64,000 bases of DNA, from positions 8,815,395 to 8,879,394 of the forward strand of contig NC_065878.1 of NCBI RefSeq assembly GCF_933775445.1, given 5' to 3'. A program made the position numbers and the translations under genes. Of the stretch, positions 12,003 to 23,900 are shown piece after piece (the stretch's first letter is position 1; each line of letters begins with the position of its first letter). Below the pieces are notes generated by a model. The model did not search any database. It had not been told where the DNA came from and was given only the letters and a program-made list of their open reading frames with translations. This stretch comes from Argentina anserina. Lineage: Eukaryota; Streptophyta; Magnoliopsida; Rosales; Rosaceae.

Positions 12003-12964
12003 ATTATTTTATAGACTTAGAGAAGCTATTTTGAAAGTAGCTAGCTAGAAGCAATGAAGCATATTCAAGTATTGAACAATGAATGGTCCAAGAGACCAAC
12101 AGACCCGCAAGAGATAAACCTAGCTAGATTACTAAATATGATCCATCCCAAGCCCGCAATGAATGGGCGAAAGTATTTTTATGGAAACTATAGTGTTGGC
12201 ACCCCTACTAGCACAGAGCTAGTATGGCATGCCACCGAGCATAAGCATCACTCTCTAGGCGGATCTACAAATCACTATGTGGCTCAACCATGATATTCAT
12301 AGCGTACCTCGTCATACAAGCTTTCCAATGATAGTCGGAACTCACCAAGACACCACCGGGAAGTCACTTTTCCGACCTCATCAAGATGACTCCATAGTAA
12401 ACCTAGAGGGGCACTTGTCCCATATTGAAGAATATGTAAATGAGAGGGGTTCCCTCACCTATAAAAGGGACCCATCATCCCACTTAGAGGGGGGATCACT
12501 ACATGTATAACTTAAGGCTATTTGCCAATACTAGTGGATTCAAGTGGATGTAACCTACCCCAAGAGAGGGAGGTGAACCACTATACTTCTCGTGTCAAAC
12601 TAACACTCACTAATAGTTAACCGTGTGATCAATCACCCATTTGGTAATCACTACGTTAACATATAGCGACCAATTTGTCATCTATGATCCATCCCAAGTT
12701 TCGCTGTGGTTAATTTCCCTCGTAATTGGTTGTTACACACTAATATAAACTTAAATTTCATTTAGTGTAGTGTTACACTATGAATCATTACGCACATGAC
12801 CGACCTTTAGGGCTGTTAAATCTCGTATTGAAGTCGAAATTTTATTCACAAAGAGAAATTTTAAATACACACCCATACTTAATACACGACCAATTCAAAT
12901 TCTCATTCTAATACTTTTATTAAATACACCACATAAAAGTACCTAAAAATACCCTTGAATTAAG
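12003..12964. other. Unassigned sequence between the copia and gypsy elements
   Basis: Short open frames (12054-12293, 12277-12510) have no recognisable family. A CCTATAAAAGGG box at about 12460 resembles a core promoter, and the neighbourhood could be a fragment of another LTR element. No gene can be supported. Confidence 0.35.
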
Positions 12965-12981
12965 AAAATCATCAGATACCC

Positions 12982-13260
12982 TCATGTCCTCATGTCCAAC
13001 TCTAGCTCCCAAGAGGCATCACCCTCATCATGGTGACTCCACAACATTTTAACTAGCTCCACCTCTTTCCTACGAAGCTTCTTTGTCGATCTATCCAAAA
13101 TACGAACCGGTTCTATAACAAATGTGGTATTCTCCCTCACCTCAATGGAGCCGTGCTCAATCACATGTGACTGATCTGGTATATACTTCCTCAACATGAA
13201 AATGCGGAAAAAGTTGTGAACACCTGACATGCTCATAGGTAAAGCTAGTCGATAGGCCAA
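12982..13260 (-). pseudogene. Gypsy integrase C-terminus and chromodomain
   Basis: The frame contains AYRLALPMSMSGVHNFFRIF then LRKYIPDQSHVIEH, the region that links the integrase to the chromodomain. VELVKMLWSHHDEGDASWEL (about residues 68-87) is the chromodomain core, with Trp residues where the aromatic cage is expected. The domain steers integration to particular chromatin. It is separated from the preceding integrase frame by a stop or frameshift near 13270-13305. Confidence 0.85.
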
Positions 13261-13308
13261 ATCTCCTACCTTCTAAAAAATCTCAAAATGCCCAACATAC
13301 CTCGAAGC

Positions 13309-14520
13309 TCACTTTCCCTTCTTGCCAAATCTCATGGCGCCCTTCATAGGAGAGACTTTAAGGAACACATGGTCGCCAATCTCGAACTCAACATTTCTCC
13401 TCTTTAAGTCTGCATAGCTCTTCTGTCTACTCTGTGTTGTTCGGATCCTATCTCGAATAATCGAGATCTTCTCCGAGGTTTCCAGAACCACCTTAGGACC
13501 CATTAGTGCCTCATCACCAACTTCTGCCCAACAGATAGGTGATCTACATGGTCTAGAATGGTAACTATTGTTGTAGGCAAACTCAATCAAGCTTAGGTGA
13601 TCCTCCCAACTTCCTTTAAAATCAAGAATACAAGCTCTCAACATATCCTCCATCACCTGATTCATCATTTTTGTTTGCCTATCAGTTTGAGGATGAAATG
13701 TTGTGCTCATAACTAAGGTAGTACCCAAAGCCTTCTGTAAACCACCCGAGAATTTCAAAGTGAAACGTGCATCTCGGTTAGAAACAATAGAAACAGGAGC
13801 ACCATGAAGTCTCACTATCTCATCCACATATAGCTTCCCTAGCACATCCACTAAGTACTTCATTGATACTGGAAGGAAGTGTGCCGACTTCGTCAATCGA
13901 TCGATAATCACCCATTTTGCACCGTGACATTTTTTGGACTTAGGCAGTCCTGTCACAAAGTCCATAGAAATTTGTTCCCACTTACAAAGAGGAATATTCA
14001 ATATTTTCAACATACCAGCAGGTCGCTGATGTTCTGCCTTCACTTGCTGACAAGTAAGGAACTTTGATACGAACTCTGCCACTTCTTTCTTCATCCCATT
14101 CCACCAGAATTGCCTACATAGGTCTTTATACATCTTGGTGCTCCCTGGATGCACTGTAGAACGGGATCGGTGTGCTGCACAGAGGACCTCCTCCTTGAGA
14201 TGTGCACAATCTGGAACACACAATCTTGTCCCTAACCTCAAAACTCCATCAGATCCAACTCTCCACTCTGATGGACATTCATCAAGCGAATCTACCACGA
14301 GATCTGCCAACTTAGCTCGTGAGAATCTATCTTGTTCTTGACCCTGAATGATCCATGGGATTAATGTAGGCTGCACTGAGACACTACCAAGAAAGACCGT
14401 TGGTTCTGTTCCTGCTTGTACCAGATCAAACTCAGATGCAGTTTCGAGCATAAGACATTCTTGAACCAAAAGAGAAGCTATCATACCCCTTGGTTTCCTA
14501 CTCAAGGCATCGGCAACCAC
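13309..14520 (-). pseudogene. Gypsy integrase with end of RNase H
   Basis: It starts at the RNase H end (VADALSRKP). The zinc-binding part has HRSRSTVHPG...KFLTCQQVK; the usual first Cys is Phe (FVSKFLTCQQ). The catalytic core has MDFVTGLP (first Asp), SNRDARF (second Asp, usually SDRDARF) and HPQTDRQTKMMNQ, where the family has TDGQSER, so the catalytic Glu is replaced by Lys. A GPKVVLET...MRFGKKGK tail follows. The frame is long and open (403 codons), so decay is recent, but the enzyme should be inactive. Confidence 0.9.
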
Positions 14521-15232
14521 GTTTGCTTTTCCTGGGTGATACTCCAGGGTGAAGTCATAATCAATTCCTTCTGTGAGAACAGATACTTCAAACTCTTATG
14601 ATCAGAAAAGAGTTGAAATTTCTCACCATACAAGTAATGCCTCCAAATATTTAAGGTAAACACAACTGTAGCGAGCTCTAGATCGTGAGTGGGGTAGTTC
14701 TTCTGATGAACGTTTAACTGTCTAGAGCCATAAGCAACCACACCTCCATGCTGCATGAATATACACCCTAAACCTTGATGCAAAGCATCGCTATAAATGA
14801 CATAACCACCCCTACTAGTGGGAATTGTCAACTCTGGAGCCGTAGTCAATCTAGTCTTTAGTTTGTTGAAGGCCTCCTCACATGTTTTTGTCCACACAAA
14901 CTGAACATCCTTCTTGGTCAACTTAGTCAAAGGTGATGCAATACTAAAAAAACCCTTCAATGAATCTCCGGTAGTAACTTGCCAAACCAAGGAAATTACA
15001 AATCTCTGTAGGGGTCTTTGTTGATCGAACAAGTCATCAATCCTAGGCAAAAGATACATATTCTTGATGGTCACCTTATGAAATTCTCTATAGTCCACAC
15101 ACAACCGCAGATAACCATCTTTCTTTTTCATAACAACAACGGTGCACCCCAAGGTGAGACACTAGGTCTAATGAACCCTTGGTCCAATAGTTCATCTATC
15201 TGCACCTTCAACTCTTTAAGCTCGTTCTGCGC
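14502..15232 (-). pseudogene. Gypsy RT-RNase H with catalytic RT segment deleted
   Basis: The RT begins with [20 protein letters not shown] and reaches RIDDLFDQ, then jumps (near 15010-15030, with a frame change) to the thumb/connection segment ([14 protein letters not shown] in the alternative frame, then [15 protein letters not shown]). The palm with the YxDD box is missing. RNase H follows, with [15 protein letters not shown] and [14 protein letters not shown]. The frame ends at a shift near 14520. Confidence 0.88.
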
Positions 15233-15831
15233 TATCCTATAAGGCGCCTTCGACACAGGTTCTTACCGAGTACAACATCTATGCAGAAATCAACAACTCT
15301 CAGAGGAGGTAAACCTGATATCTCCTGAAACACCTCACTATACTCAAATACTACAACAATGTCTGCGATAGTTACTTCCTGATCCACAAACTCCACATGT
15401 GCCAAGACTCCTGCTCTCATGGCATTATCCGACTTGAGGCAACGATAACGAAAAACTAGTTGCCCAGGACTATGGAAAAACACTACCATGTCAAAGCAAT
15501 CGATCAATGCATGATGTGGCCTCAACCAATCAATTCCTAAGATCACATCATAGGTGTGGTCCGGAATCACTATCAAAGAAGCAGAGAATTCTCTACCTCC
15601 GATCACAATAGGACAAGCCTTGCAAATTGTCTCCAGCTCGAGAGACACTCCAAGAGGTGAAATGACACATAAAGAGCTTCCAAGAGATGTAGGAATCAAA
15701 CCTAACATCTCCACTACCGAACTAGCAATAAAAGAATGCGATGCTCCTGCATTAAACAATACTCTAGCAAGGTAGTGAAAAATAGATAAGGTACATTCCA
15801 CTCCTGTGTCCCGCTGACCCACCACAAACAC
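15232..15831 (-). pseudogene. Gypsy aspartic protease
   Basis: The active-site triplet, normally DTG, reads NAG (VLFNAGASHSFIASS), so the catalytic Asp is lost. The rest is well kept: GIDWLRPHHALIDCF is the conserved segment downstream. The segment ends where RT begins; a frame change lies near 15240. Confidence 0.85.
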
Positions 15832-15888
15832 TCTAGCTTGGCCCGCAGGTAACTGCCTCTGCTGAAGCTCTTGTCTACCCTGCTGAGG

Positions 15889-16290
15889 TCAGGTGCAGTC
15901 TCTAGCCATATGTCCCGCTTGCCCACACCTGAAACAGCCCGCCTTCCTCGGCTTCAGACAAGTTGTGACGTAGTGACCAATTTCACCGCAAACGAAACAT
16001 TTTACTGCTGCCAATTGCCTAACAGGTGCAGTCTTAACAGATGGAGATGCCGCCTTAGCTGGAATCTGGTAATAGGTCCTCGGCCTCTTCCAAGATCCAC
16101 TTTTCGGTCCCGCATACCCACTGCCTAAACTGATTGCCTTCCCTTTTCCTCGAGTATCCCTAGCCTCCACATCTCCTCCTCGAGTCTTATTCGCATGTTC
16201 CAAATTCAAGGCACTCTCATACATCAGCTCAATGGTAGATAAACAAAGTGATGATATGAGCCAAGGAGGTCGCACCCATTGGCCTGACAA
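15889..16290 (-). pseudogene. Gypsy gag C-terminus with two CCHC zinc knuckles
   Basis: The C-terminal part reads CFVCGEIGHYVTTC and CFRCGQAGHMARDC, two intact CX2CX4HX4C knuckles that bind the element's RNA. A basic, Gly-rich stretch (TRGGDVEARDTRGKGKA) precedes them. It is continuous with the capsid segment at 16353-16589 apart from a frame break near 16300-16350. Confidence 0.87.
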
Positions 16291-16352
16291 ACCGATACAA
16301 CTGTGCGAAATGGGCCTTATACTCCCTGACGGTCATATCTCTCTGCACCAAA

Positions 16353-16810
16353 TTAAGGAACAAGTTCTAGTTCCTCTTGCACTGTAGCTGAGAAGTACTT
16401 TTCTCGAAAGAGTGCCACAAAACCTTCCCAAGTCAAAGTGGACACATCCACAGTCCGTCTTGTGCTCTTCCACCAATCCATAGAATCATTCTTTAAGAAG
16501 AATGTGGCTATCATCCCTTTCTCGATCTCTGAGCAGATCACCATCTCAAAGTAAGTTTCCATACTCTCGATCCAATAATCCGCCACCATATGATCCAGAC
16601 CCCCATGAAATGATGGCGCTGACAGGCTACTGATGTCCTTGATCAGTTAAGCACACGATCCTCGTCTCTAACGACGTCCTCGCGGTCCACCTGCTCAACC
16701 GGTGGTGCCAGCTCCTCATAGAGGTTCTCGACATTGCGGACTCAACCTCCACCCCTCGCTCGGCCTCTTGCCCGTCCTCGGCCTTGCGCACGGCCCTTCT
16801 CTAAATTCAT
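16353..16810 (-). pseudogene. Gypsy gag N-terminus and capsid-like domain
   Basis: From an ATG at 16808-16810 the protein starts with an Arg-Gly repeat tract (GRGRARGRARG). It is stopped by TGA at 16742-16744, then resumes with VENLYEELAPPVEQVD. The retrotransposon gag domain follows: WIESMETYFEMVICSEIEKG, MDWWKSTRRTVDVSTLTW and FREKYFSATVQEELE. The + strand gypsy copy at 48.4-48.9 kb has the same organisation, with TGA at the same place. Confidence 0.82.
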
Positions 16811-17059
16811 CACCTTGAAACATTTACACACTTAGTTAATACATGTAAAATCTTGAACCCAAATAAAATAGATCCAACATATATTAACCAAGATATTTTT
16901 AGAGGGAAGATGGATCATCGACGTATTATCACAACACTTCTATTTAGAGGACCAAAGCTTAAGGTGTGGCTCCTAACACTTTTGCGTACCCACTGACATG
17001 TCAAAACCGCAGAGCATGTGATGGGAATCCGCTGCAGTCGGGCCAAATACACAACCTAC

Positions 17060-17071
17060 GCTCTGATACCA
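17060..17071 (-). other. Primer-binding site (initiator Met-tRNA) of the gypsy element
   Basis: On the minus strand, TGGTATCAGAGC follows the LTR end (TGACA) after two bases. It is complementary to the 3' end of plant initiator methionine tRNA, the usual primer for minus-strand DNA synthesis in gypsy elements. Confidence 0.9.
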
Positions 17072-17073
17072 AC

Positions 17074-19337
17074 TGTCACAGCCCCGAAATTTGAGTGATA
17101 AAAATCGAAATCGAAGCCATGAAAACTCTAAAATAATCTCAAATACATTGAAATCATCTTATAGTAACAGTGTATCAAAACTGAGTTCATAGTACGACTC
17201 AGTCAACTTGATTAATACATAACCAGTTTGCAATTCAAGTATTATGACAAATGGAAATGTAAAATTCTCTCAATCCTCACCAGAATAGAAGAAATAAACT
17301 TCGACAATCTTCAGAGTAAGCCCTCAAATTATGCTAATTCACACTTGCAGAACTATCTCCTACACCATCGAATATGTGCACCGGGATTGTAAACACAAAC
17401 CCGGTAACCTTTGCAGCTGATATGAGTAAACCAACAGTATAACACACATCGCATACAAAAGAAAATACTGATGAAATTTAAAGATAAATGTACTCATAAG
17501 ACACTGGACGACCCGTCTGGTTGTCCAATAATATATGAAAATATGTGTACTCATGAAACATTGGGCAACCCATCTGTTTACCCAAATTACATTTAAGATA
17601 CGGGTACTCATAAGACCCAAGTACTAATCTTTTACCCCTCATGCAGTATGCCGACAGATACTGGGCAACCCATCTGTTACCCAATATCACACAACAACAA
17701 GGGTGCTCATCAGACCCAGGCAACCCATCTGTTACCCCTCATGCAGTACACCGCCAGACAGACTAGAGCTCTAACTGAATCGTAACCGACACCAGGTAAC
17801 CGACACCCGGCCAAGGCATGGTTCCGATTACTGCCAACAACGTCCGAAGACCAAAAAACGTTTTAACAAGACTCAATTTTAAAACCGCGTACAATATAAC
17901 AATTAACACATGTTTATTGTACTACAACTAAGCGACTCCTGCTCAATAATATAAATGTAGTTACCATAGTATAAACTCATTTGGAAATAAAAACGTAACA
18001 GTATATAATATAGCAACCCATATATATGTATCGTATTTACCATTTTATACACATACACAACCCATTATATTAGATACATGTCATAGTTCAATAGTTTTAA
18101 GAAAACGTAAATATGAGTCGCCGCCAAGGGTAGAATCGTCATAGTGAGATTTACTCACCTTATTTCCTGCATGCAATTTCCACGACGTTGAAAGTAATTA
18201 TCTCACTCGTTTCACCGGTCGCCTTATAGTATGATAAAGTGCTTAGAAAACAATACGTAAAATTTACAGGTGACGAGCACCTCATTAATGTTAAAACACT
18301 GTTCATAATTTACTGTTCAAAATTACTGCTCATGAAGCACTGTTCACGAAATCACTGTTCGTAAAGTTACTATTCCCAAACCTCACAATTTCACCTCCTA
18401 TGTCGTCCTAGATCGATAGCCTAGCTCTTAACGCCCTCACCTTCTCCCATGCGCCGCCACAAACGGTGGCACACGCTCCACCACCACCTCCGACCAAAAC
18501 TCTTCAAATCAACAAACATTTAACATCAAAGATGAAGAGCATGAGGAGGATAGCACAACCATACCTTCAATTCACCCCACGTTGGCCGGACACCACCGGA
18601 ATCGCCACCCCAAGATCCCGGATTGGGATTTGGAGATCAGAGTAGCTGCAGCTCGATTCGAGCCTCACCTCTAGTGGAATCGTGTTGAGAAGGAGGAGAT
18701 AGGACTCACAGTCGTGACCCCGAGCTCCAGCGTCACCGGCAACACCGATTTTGTCGGAGCTGCTGCAGCGGTCCTTCGGTGGCGACGCGACATGACTTGG
18801 GGTTGGTCGCTGCTGCACTGGATCGAAGCGCCTTGGCCGTGCGATTCCAACAACACCAGCGGTGTCGTGCACGGTGGCCTGAGAACAAAACTCACCGGCG
18901 GAGAAAAATCTGAGAGAATGAGGGTCGGGGGAGGGGAGAGAGAAAACTGCGCGGGGGGGGGGGGGGGGGGGGGTTCCGTTTTGGGAAAATTAGGTTTTCC
19001 CAAAATTTCCTTTTATAGCCTTCCAAAATTGGAAACCAACGCTCGTCGATAATAACTTTTACATACAACATCCGATTAAGGTGCGTGGCGTGTCCACGAA
19101 CTCGTATCGACGAGCTTTACAACTTCTGTGAATGAAGTTTTTCAGAGACGAGCGACAGAATAAAAGTTGACTCTCGAGTCACAGAAAACGTAATGTTTTT
19201 CAATTTAAATTTCCGAGATCGATTTTGTTTCGTCTGACATCGACGAGAAAAAGAAAAAATGCGATTTTATTCAAATTCTAAGTTTAATAATCTACAAGAA
19301 TTTATACGAATCAAACCCGAAAATTCGGGGTATTACA
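17074..19337 (-). repeat. 5' LTR of gypsy element (family B, 2264 bp)
   Basis: On the minus strand it runs TGTAATACCCCG...GGGCTGTGACA. It carries a G run (about 18952-18972 on +), the CACGC-rich block, an array of CCATCTG-TTACCC units (about 17500-17760) and a 'gggattgtaaacacaaacccggtaa' block near 17384. Related copies lie at 31986-33450, about 46840-48143 and 55347-57381. Open frames within it are not genes. Confidence 0.9.
17500..17765. repeat. Array of degenerate 40-60 bp units in the gypsy LTR
   Basis: At least five units repeat a pattern of 'tactcat-aga-c', a short spacer and 'gggcaacccatctgttaccc'. The same array sits at the corresponding place in the LTRs at about 4005-4260 and 40225-40460, and inverted or reduced at 47680-47730 and 56870-56970. 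Confidence 0.7.
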
Positions 19338-20198
19338 GTTTCTCTACCCTTTAATTGCTTCTTTATCAACCGATGCTTGCCTCCTCTTTTGAGTTTGCTT
19401 GGATTGTTTGCTATTGATCTAATTATGGGTTAGATATTTTTGTTTCAGTTCGGCTCCGGTCTCCACGACAATTTTCCTCTAACTTGATGATGCATCTATG
19501 CCTCTCTCGTTTAGTTTTGGCCCTGTTTCTATTCTAGGTTTGGTGACTTCTCTCCAATGGTTTCTCTGTCTCAGGTGGTGTTCCCAGATTTGTTGTTGCG
19601 ATTTGTGACCCACTAGTTGTTGCTGGTCGGGTTCAGTGTTTTGGCTTGATTCGTCGGTGTTTCTCGGTCGCATCGATCTTGTTTCCTCCTCCACAGTCTC
19701 GTGTTTCTTCGGTTGGTGCGTCCATTTCCGGCGATGTTGGTTGTCGGTCCATGTTTAGCTTGTGCTTTGGGCTTTCTTGGCATTGTTGGTTGGTGGGCTG
19801 GGATTTGGTGTTGTATAGTTTTTTTGTCTTTTAACTCTGCTTCTGTGCTTATAGGTAATAACTTGAGCTTGGTTGTTTGAGTTTAGGTTATGTTGTCTTC
19901 TTTTTTAGCTTCGGTATGCATTACAACGATGAGGCTAATGATTTTTCGTATAGCCGTGTTCGGCTTACCCCTATTGTTTGGGAGATAGTTCTTCGGTTGC
20001 TAGATATGAGTTTATTTCCAATTCGTGGTTGGTTTCTTATAAATGACTTCTATTTTGAATTCGAGTCTGCTTTAATAAAATTTTGCGGTGTCATAAAAAA
20101 AATACATTTACACGATTTACTCATACTATATACACTTTTACAACAACAATGGTAACTTACAAATAATTACATCATTCTCCATCGAAAATGAACAATCG
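19338..20198 (+). other. Possible non-LTR retroposon 3' remnant
   Basis: This T- and G-rich sequence ends with TTAATAAAATTTTGCGGTGTC followed by an A run at about 20095, which looks like the 3' end of a LINE- or SINE-type insertion. No domain is readable and no TSD was found. Alternatively it is plain intergenic DNA. Confidence 0.3.
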
Positions 20199-20206
20199 CA
20201 TATGTT

Positions 20207-20366
20207 TAGGGCTGTAAGTAGGCTCGAGCCGCTCGTGTTCGACTCGTGTTCGGTTTGATTTTAGCTGTTCGGTTCAAACTCGTAAAGCTAAATGAGCCAA
20301 ACTTGAGCTCAATATTAAGCCCGACCTTGAAAAGGTTGGCTCGTTTATTAAGCTTGATTTAATAAA

Positions 20367-20404
<38 letters not shown>

Positions 20405-20877
20405 ATATAATTTTTATATGAGAAAATAATATTAAAAATGTATTATAAATAATAATTAAATGAAACCTAATTTTATTGTGCATTATATAAATAGTGTTTA
20501 CTAAAGCAGTTCCATAAAATTTTTCACCACCCCAAATGACCAAATCTGAAAGAAACAAACAACTCCCATCGTCAATTCGTCATGGAGCCACAAGTAGTAT
20601 TCTACTATTCTCTTCTTTCTTAATTAAAAGAGATTTTATATGATGTTATGACATCAAATTTTGAATTTTATTTTGAATTTCTTGATTTTAAAATATTAAT
20701 TTCAAATGATTCAAGCCGACCCGAGTCCAGCTCGAGCTTTTTCAAGCCGAACCAAGCTTGAACATGAAGGAAAAAAAATCAAATTTTAGCCCGACTCGAA
20801 CTCGTTCGAATGAAAACAAGCCAAACATAAACAATCTAGTACTTGGCTCGGCTCGGCTCGGCCGATTTACACCCCTA
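20207..20877. mobile_element. Non-autonomous hAT-type element with 8-bp TSD
   Basis: The ends are TAGGGCTGTAAG and, at the other side, TTTACACCCCTA, an imperfect inverted repeat. The flanks carry CATATGTT at 20199-20206 and 20878-20885, a perfect 8-bp TSD. Subterminal GGCTCG/CGAGCC motifs are clustered at both ends. An AT-rich core includes an (ATT)n run at about 20371-20399. No transposase is encoded, so it would depend on an autonomous hAT. Confidence 0.92.
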
Positions 20878-21189
20878 CATATGTTGAAACAATATAACCG
20901 TATTTCCAAACCGGAAACAGAAAACGAACCAAAAAAAAACTCGAAAAAATAAAATAAATACTCAAGTTCCGTTTTGAGTCCGTTTTTACTTTTTACCAAC
21001 AGATAATACCGCCACGTAAGCGTGACGACGTAAGTTTGACCGTTTTGGACACCGATAGAATCTGATAATTTTCTTTAAACAGGAAACTATGATAATAGTA
21101 AACAAAGTGACCAATCAGAACGCAGTAAAAGAGGCGGCATTGTTGTCCCCAAACCCCAACTTGCCTCTTTAAAAAGCAAAAAAAGTAAA

Positions 21190-23900
21190 AACCGTAGACC
21201 CACACATACAGAGAAGACCCCTTAACCTTTTTCACCCTTCTTCTTCTTCTTCTTCAACGCGGCTCTCTGCCCTCTAAGGTAAGATTTCTCTTCTGCAAGT
21301 CTGGATTTTGTTCTCTTCGTTCTGTTTTGCTGTCAATCGGTTTTGGTCCCTCAATATTCAAGCAAAGTTTCTCTAGTTTGACTCGCCTCCCCAGCCCCTT
21401 TCTGTTTTAGTTTTCTTGTTGTGATTGATGGTTCGGTAGGTTTTGTTTGGTGAGTTGTGTCTAGAAGGGAGAGGTGAGTACTGGGTTGTGTTTAGTTTTC
21501 TCTGTTATGATGTTGAGGTTTTGATTTTGTGTAGTTTACATGGTTTTAGCTTGAGGGATAAGTCTAGATTCTGTTTTTTATTGGATTGGGTGAATTGGAA
21601 TAAATTGGGTTTTTTTTTAAGAGATCGAAGAATAATGAGTTGGGTTTTTGAGGAACAGTGTTGTATAGCTTCCAAATCATGTGTTTATTCTTAGACAGGG
21701 CTTTTGTTTTGGATGGTGCTCTATGCTTGATAAATAAAGATTTGGGCTTTTGTATTCGGTAATCTACTAGGCTTGATGGCAATGGTATTGGTTATAATTG
21801 ACCACAAAAACGGAATGCTGGTTGTCTAATTGATGTAGGAGAATAATTTGAGCTGTCTGCTACTGTCTATTGTGTTTGATTTGAATTACTTAGCATGTTT
21901 TATGTAGCTACTGACCTTGAAACAATCGATCTTGTGAGTTCTTTTTGTTTTCGCTATAAATAAAGATTGATGGATTGACATTGCCTTATCAAGCTCTTTT
22001 ATGGTCTAGTTATGTATTAGCAGTTTAGATCAACTTTGTTACCTGTACTTCTGTTCTTTGTTGTTTCTTAATGTTATTTGGGCTGGACTGACAGTGGGAA
22101 TGATGCAGGAGCAGAGGAAGATAGGAACTAGAGGGTAGGATAGAAGGAACTAGATAGAAGATAGAGGATTTAGGAGAGAGGATCTCTTAAGAAGAGAGAC
22201 CAGAAAGAGAATAGGGAGACGGGAGACCAAAAGAAGAACAGAACTCAGAGGCTAAGGAATCAATATTCTCAATATTCAAATCTGATCTTAACTCAATACA
22301 AAGCTCCTATATATAAGAACTAGAATTATAACTAAAACAGCTAGGAAAGACAACTCCTAACACTACTAAATAACCTATTTAATCAAAGTAAACATTAAAT
22401 CCTAGAACAAGTTGGAACATGAAGAATTCTTAGAAGCATCCTTAGATAATACTTGCTGATTCTGCATCAGGGAACTTAAACTAGTTTGTGAAAGCTGAGT
22501 AATACTAAACCCCAGTTGCCATACTTCTGCATCTGCTTTTGTAAAACAGTTCTTTAAGTGCCGCTAGTTATTTATAACCAGTCCTTTAGTTTTATAGCAA
22601 ACAGTTATTTAAAACCAGTTCTTTATGAATGATTCTGTCATATTAGATAGTTTTGGGATTTCTCCCTGTTCAAGAAGATTCTTTACCTCTCAATCGTAGA
22701 TATGTTTGTACTAAACTCTCCTTTGTGCAAGTGAAGAAAACATCTAATATGCTAGTGGTGGGAGTGATTGATTTCTTGTATTAATCCCGCATGAACGTTT
22801 TCTTTGCTTTTGTGAGGATTTTTCTCATTATGCCTTTATAGTTGCAAATATTTCAGGCTATTCATAGTCTTTTTGTTTGTCCTGTTCAGTTTGTTTGTTT
22901 GGTTTTTCAGTTTTTGTTATCTGTTAGTTGTTATGTAGGCGCTTTTATTTTAAGTTTCTTACTCTTGCAATGCCATCATCCTCTTTTTGACTTTGCTGTT
23001 GTTTCTTGGTACCACCGATTTATGAATATTGTGGAGCTCAGTAAGTTTTACTGTGTAAAAAATGTGCATTACTTGTGTTATATAATTTTGTCATGGTTCT
23101 TCAAATTCTAATGATTAAATTTATAATTGACGATGATGTGCTGTAGCCCAGATTACCAAAATAAAACGGAACATAGTTGAAGTACTTGAACTTTCTTTGC
23201 CAGTAGTTTTCAAATGAATTGTTTCCTTTGACTATAATTTGGTGTAAAAAACTGCAATAATACAAATACATACTGAACTTACCAACAATGAACAATGCTT
23301 GTTAGTAATACTTGACATGATCAATGATAGATTTATGTGTAATAAAATAATGTGATTGTTCTGTCACTCGTATCCTCCCTTCTTTTGAGTTAATGTATTA
23401 TATGTTTGGTTACATCAGACCAAGCAGATCGACATTTTATGGATAAAGGAGTACCTGGAAAGGAGGCCCTGAATGAAGTGACCCGTGAGTCGCTTATTGC
23501 CATTTCTTATTCTGAACCAGAGAAGAATCTCACTTCTGATATCTGGAATGGTGAAACTCTGGCTAAAGCAATAGACACTGATGGAGAGGACAAGTTCAGG
23601 TCTGAACTGATCTCCATTTCTTATACGCCGTCTTCTGAATTTGGAGGCTTTCCTGTTGCTAATGGTGAACTTAAGAACTAGGTTAAAGTATTAGGCTGCA
23701 AGCAATTTATGTCTTAGCAGAGCACATAGTAAAAGTAACGTGTGCATGGACTTGTGCTACAGAAGTTTCACATTTTCTGTATAATAACCTGGGAGAATGA
23801 ATGGAAATGTGTTTCTGGATATATTTGCTATATCTTCATTCCGCATTTATTGTGCTATATATTATAATTGTGTTGCCTGTCTGAGCTCTTCTGTCTGCGT
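21190..23900 (+). CDS. Small host gene of unknown function (80-residue protein), with 5' intron
   Basis: The probable coding exon runs from an acceptor (TTACATCAG, ending 23418) to TAG at 23679-23681; the first in-frame ATG is at 23439. The product is acidic, with a repeated motif: SLIAISYSEPE near residue 18 and ELISISYTPSSE near residue 60. I do not recognise the family. Upstream, a 'cttcttcttcttcttc' leader (about 21238) and CTAAGGTAAGA (donor near 21278) suggest a non-coding first exon and a 2.1-kb intron in the 5' UTR, which holds a solo LTR. No signal peptide or membrane segment is seen. Exon 1, transcript ends and the possibility of an upstream coding exon are inferences. Confidence 0.5.
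22101..22469 (-). mobile_element. Solo LTR of a Ty1/copia-type element in the intron
   Basis: The 369-bp sequence has matching ends TGATGCAG...CTGCATCA and is flanked by GGGAA at 22096-22100 and 22470-22474, a perfect 5-bp TSD. A single LTR with a TSD and no internal region is the product of LTR-LTR recombination. The minus orientation is a guess: on that strand TATATATAGGAGC lies where the promoter is expected. Confidence 0.87.

Larger units (their letters stand above)
12965..19337 (-). mobile_element. Ty3/gypsy chromovirus (Tekay/Del-like), 3' LTR missing
   Basis: Reading the minus strand: 5' LTR 19337-17074, primer site, gag (from 16810) with two zinc knuckles, protease, RT with an internal deletion, RNase H, integrase and chromodomain (ending near 12982). 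Gag-PR-RT-RH-INT with a C-terminal chromodomain defines the chromovirus lineage; the long LTR (2264 bp) suits Tekay/Del. Sequence similarity stops at about 12965 without polypurine tract or 3' LTR, so the 3' end was deleted. Several catalytic residues are lost. Confidence 0.88.

Noticed and set aside
17059..17073. Primer sites as tRNA genes or fragments (also 48146-48158 and 58289-58301)
   Set aside because: Only 12-13 bases complementary to a tRNA 3' end are present; no cloverleaf surrounds them.
18567..19052. Overlapping frames on both strands in a GC-rich segment (also 32660-33215 and 55539-56429)
   Set aside because: They occur at the same place in three copies of one LTR family and are not shared as protein.
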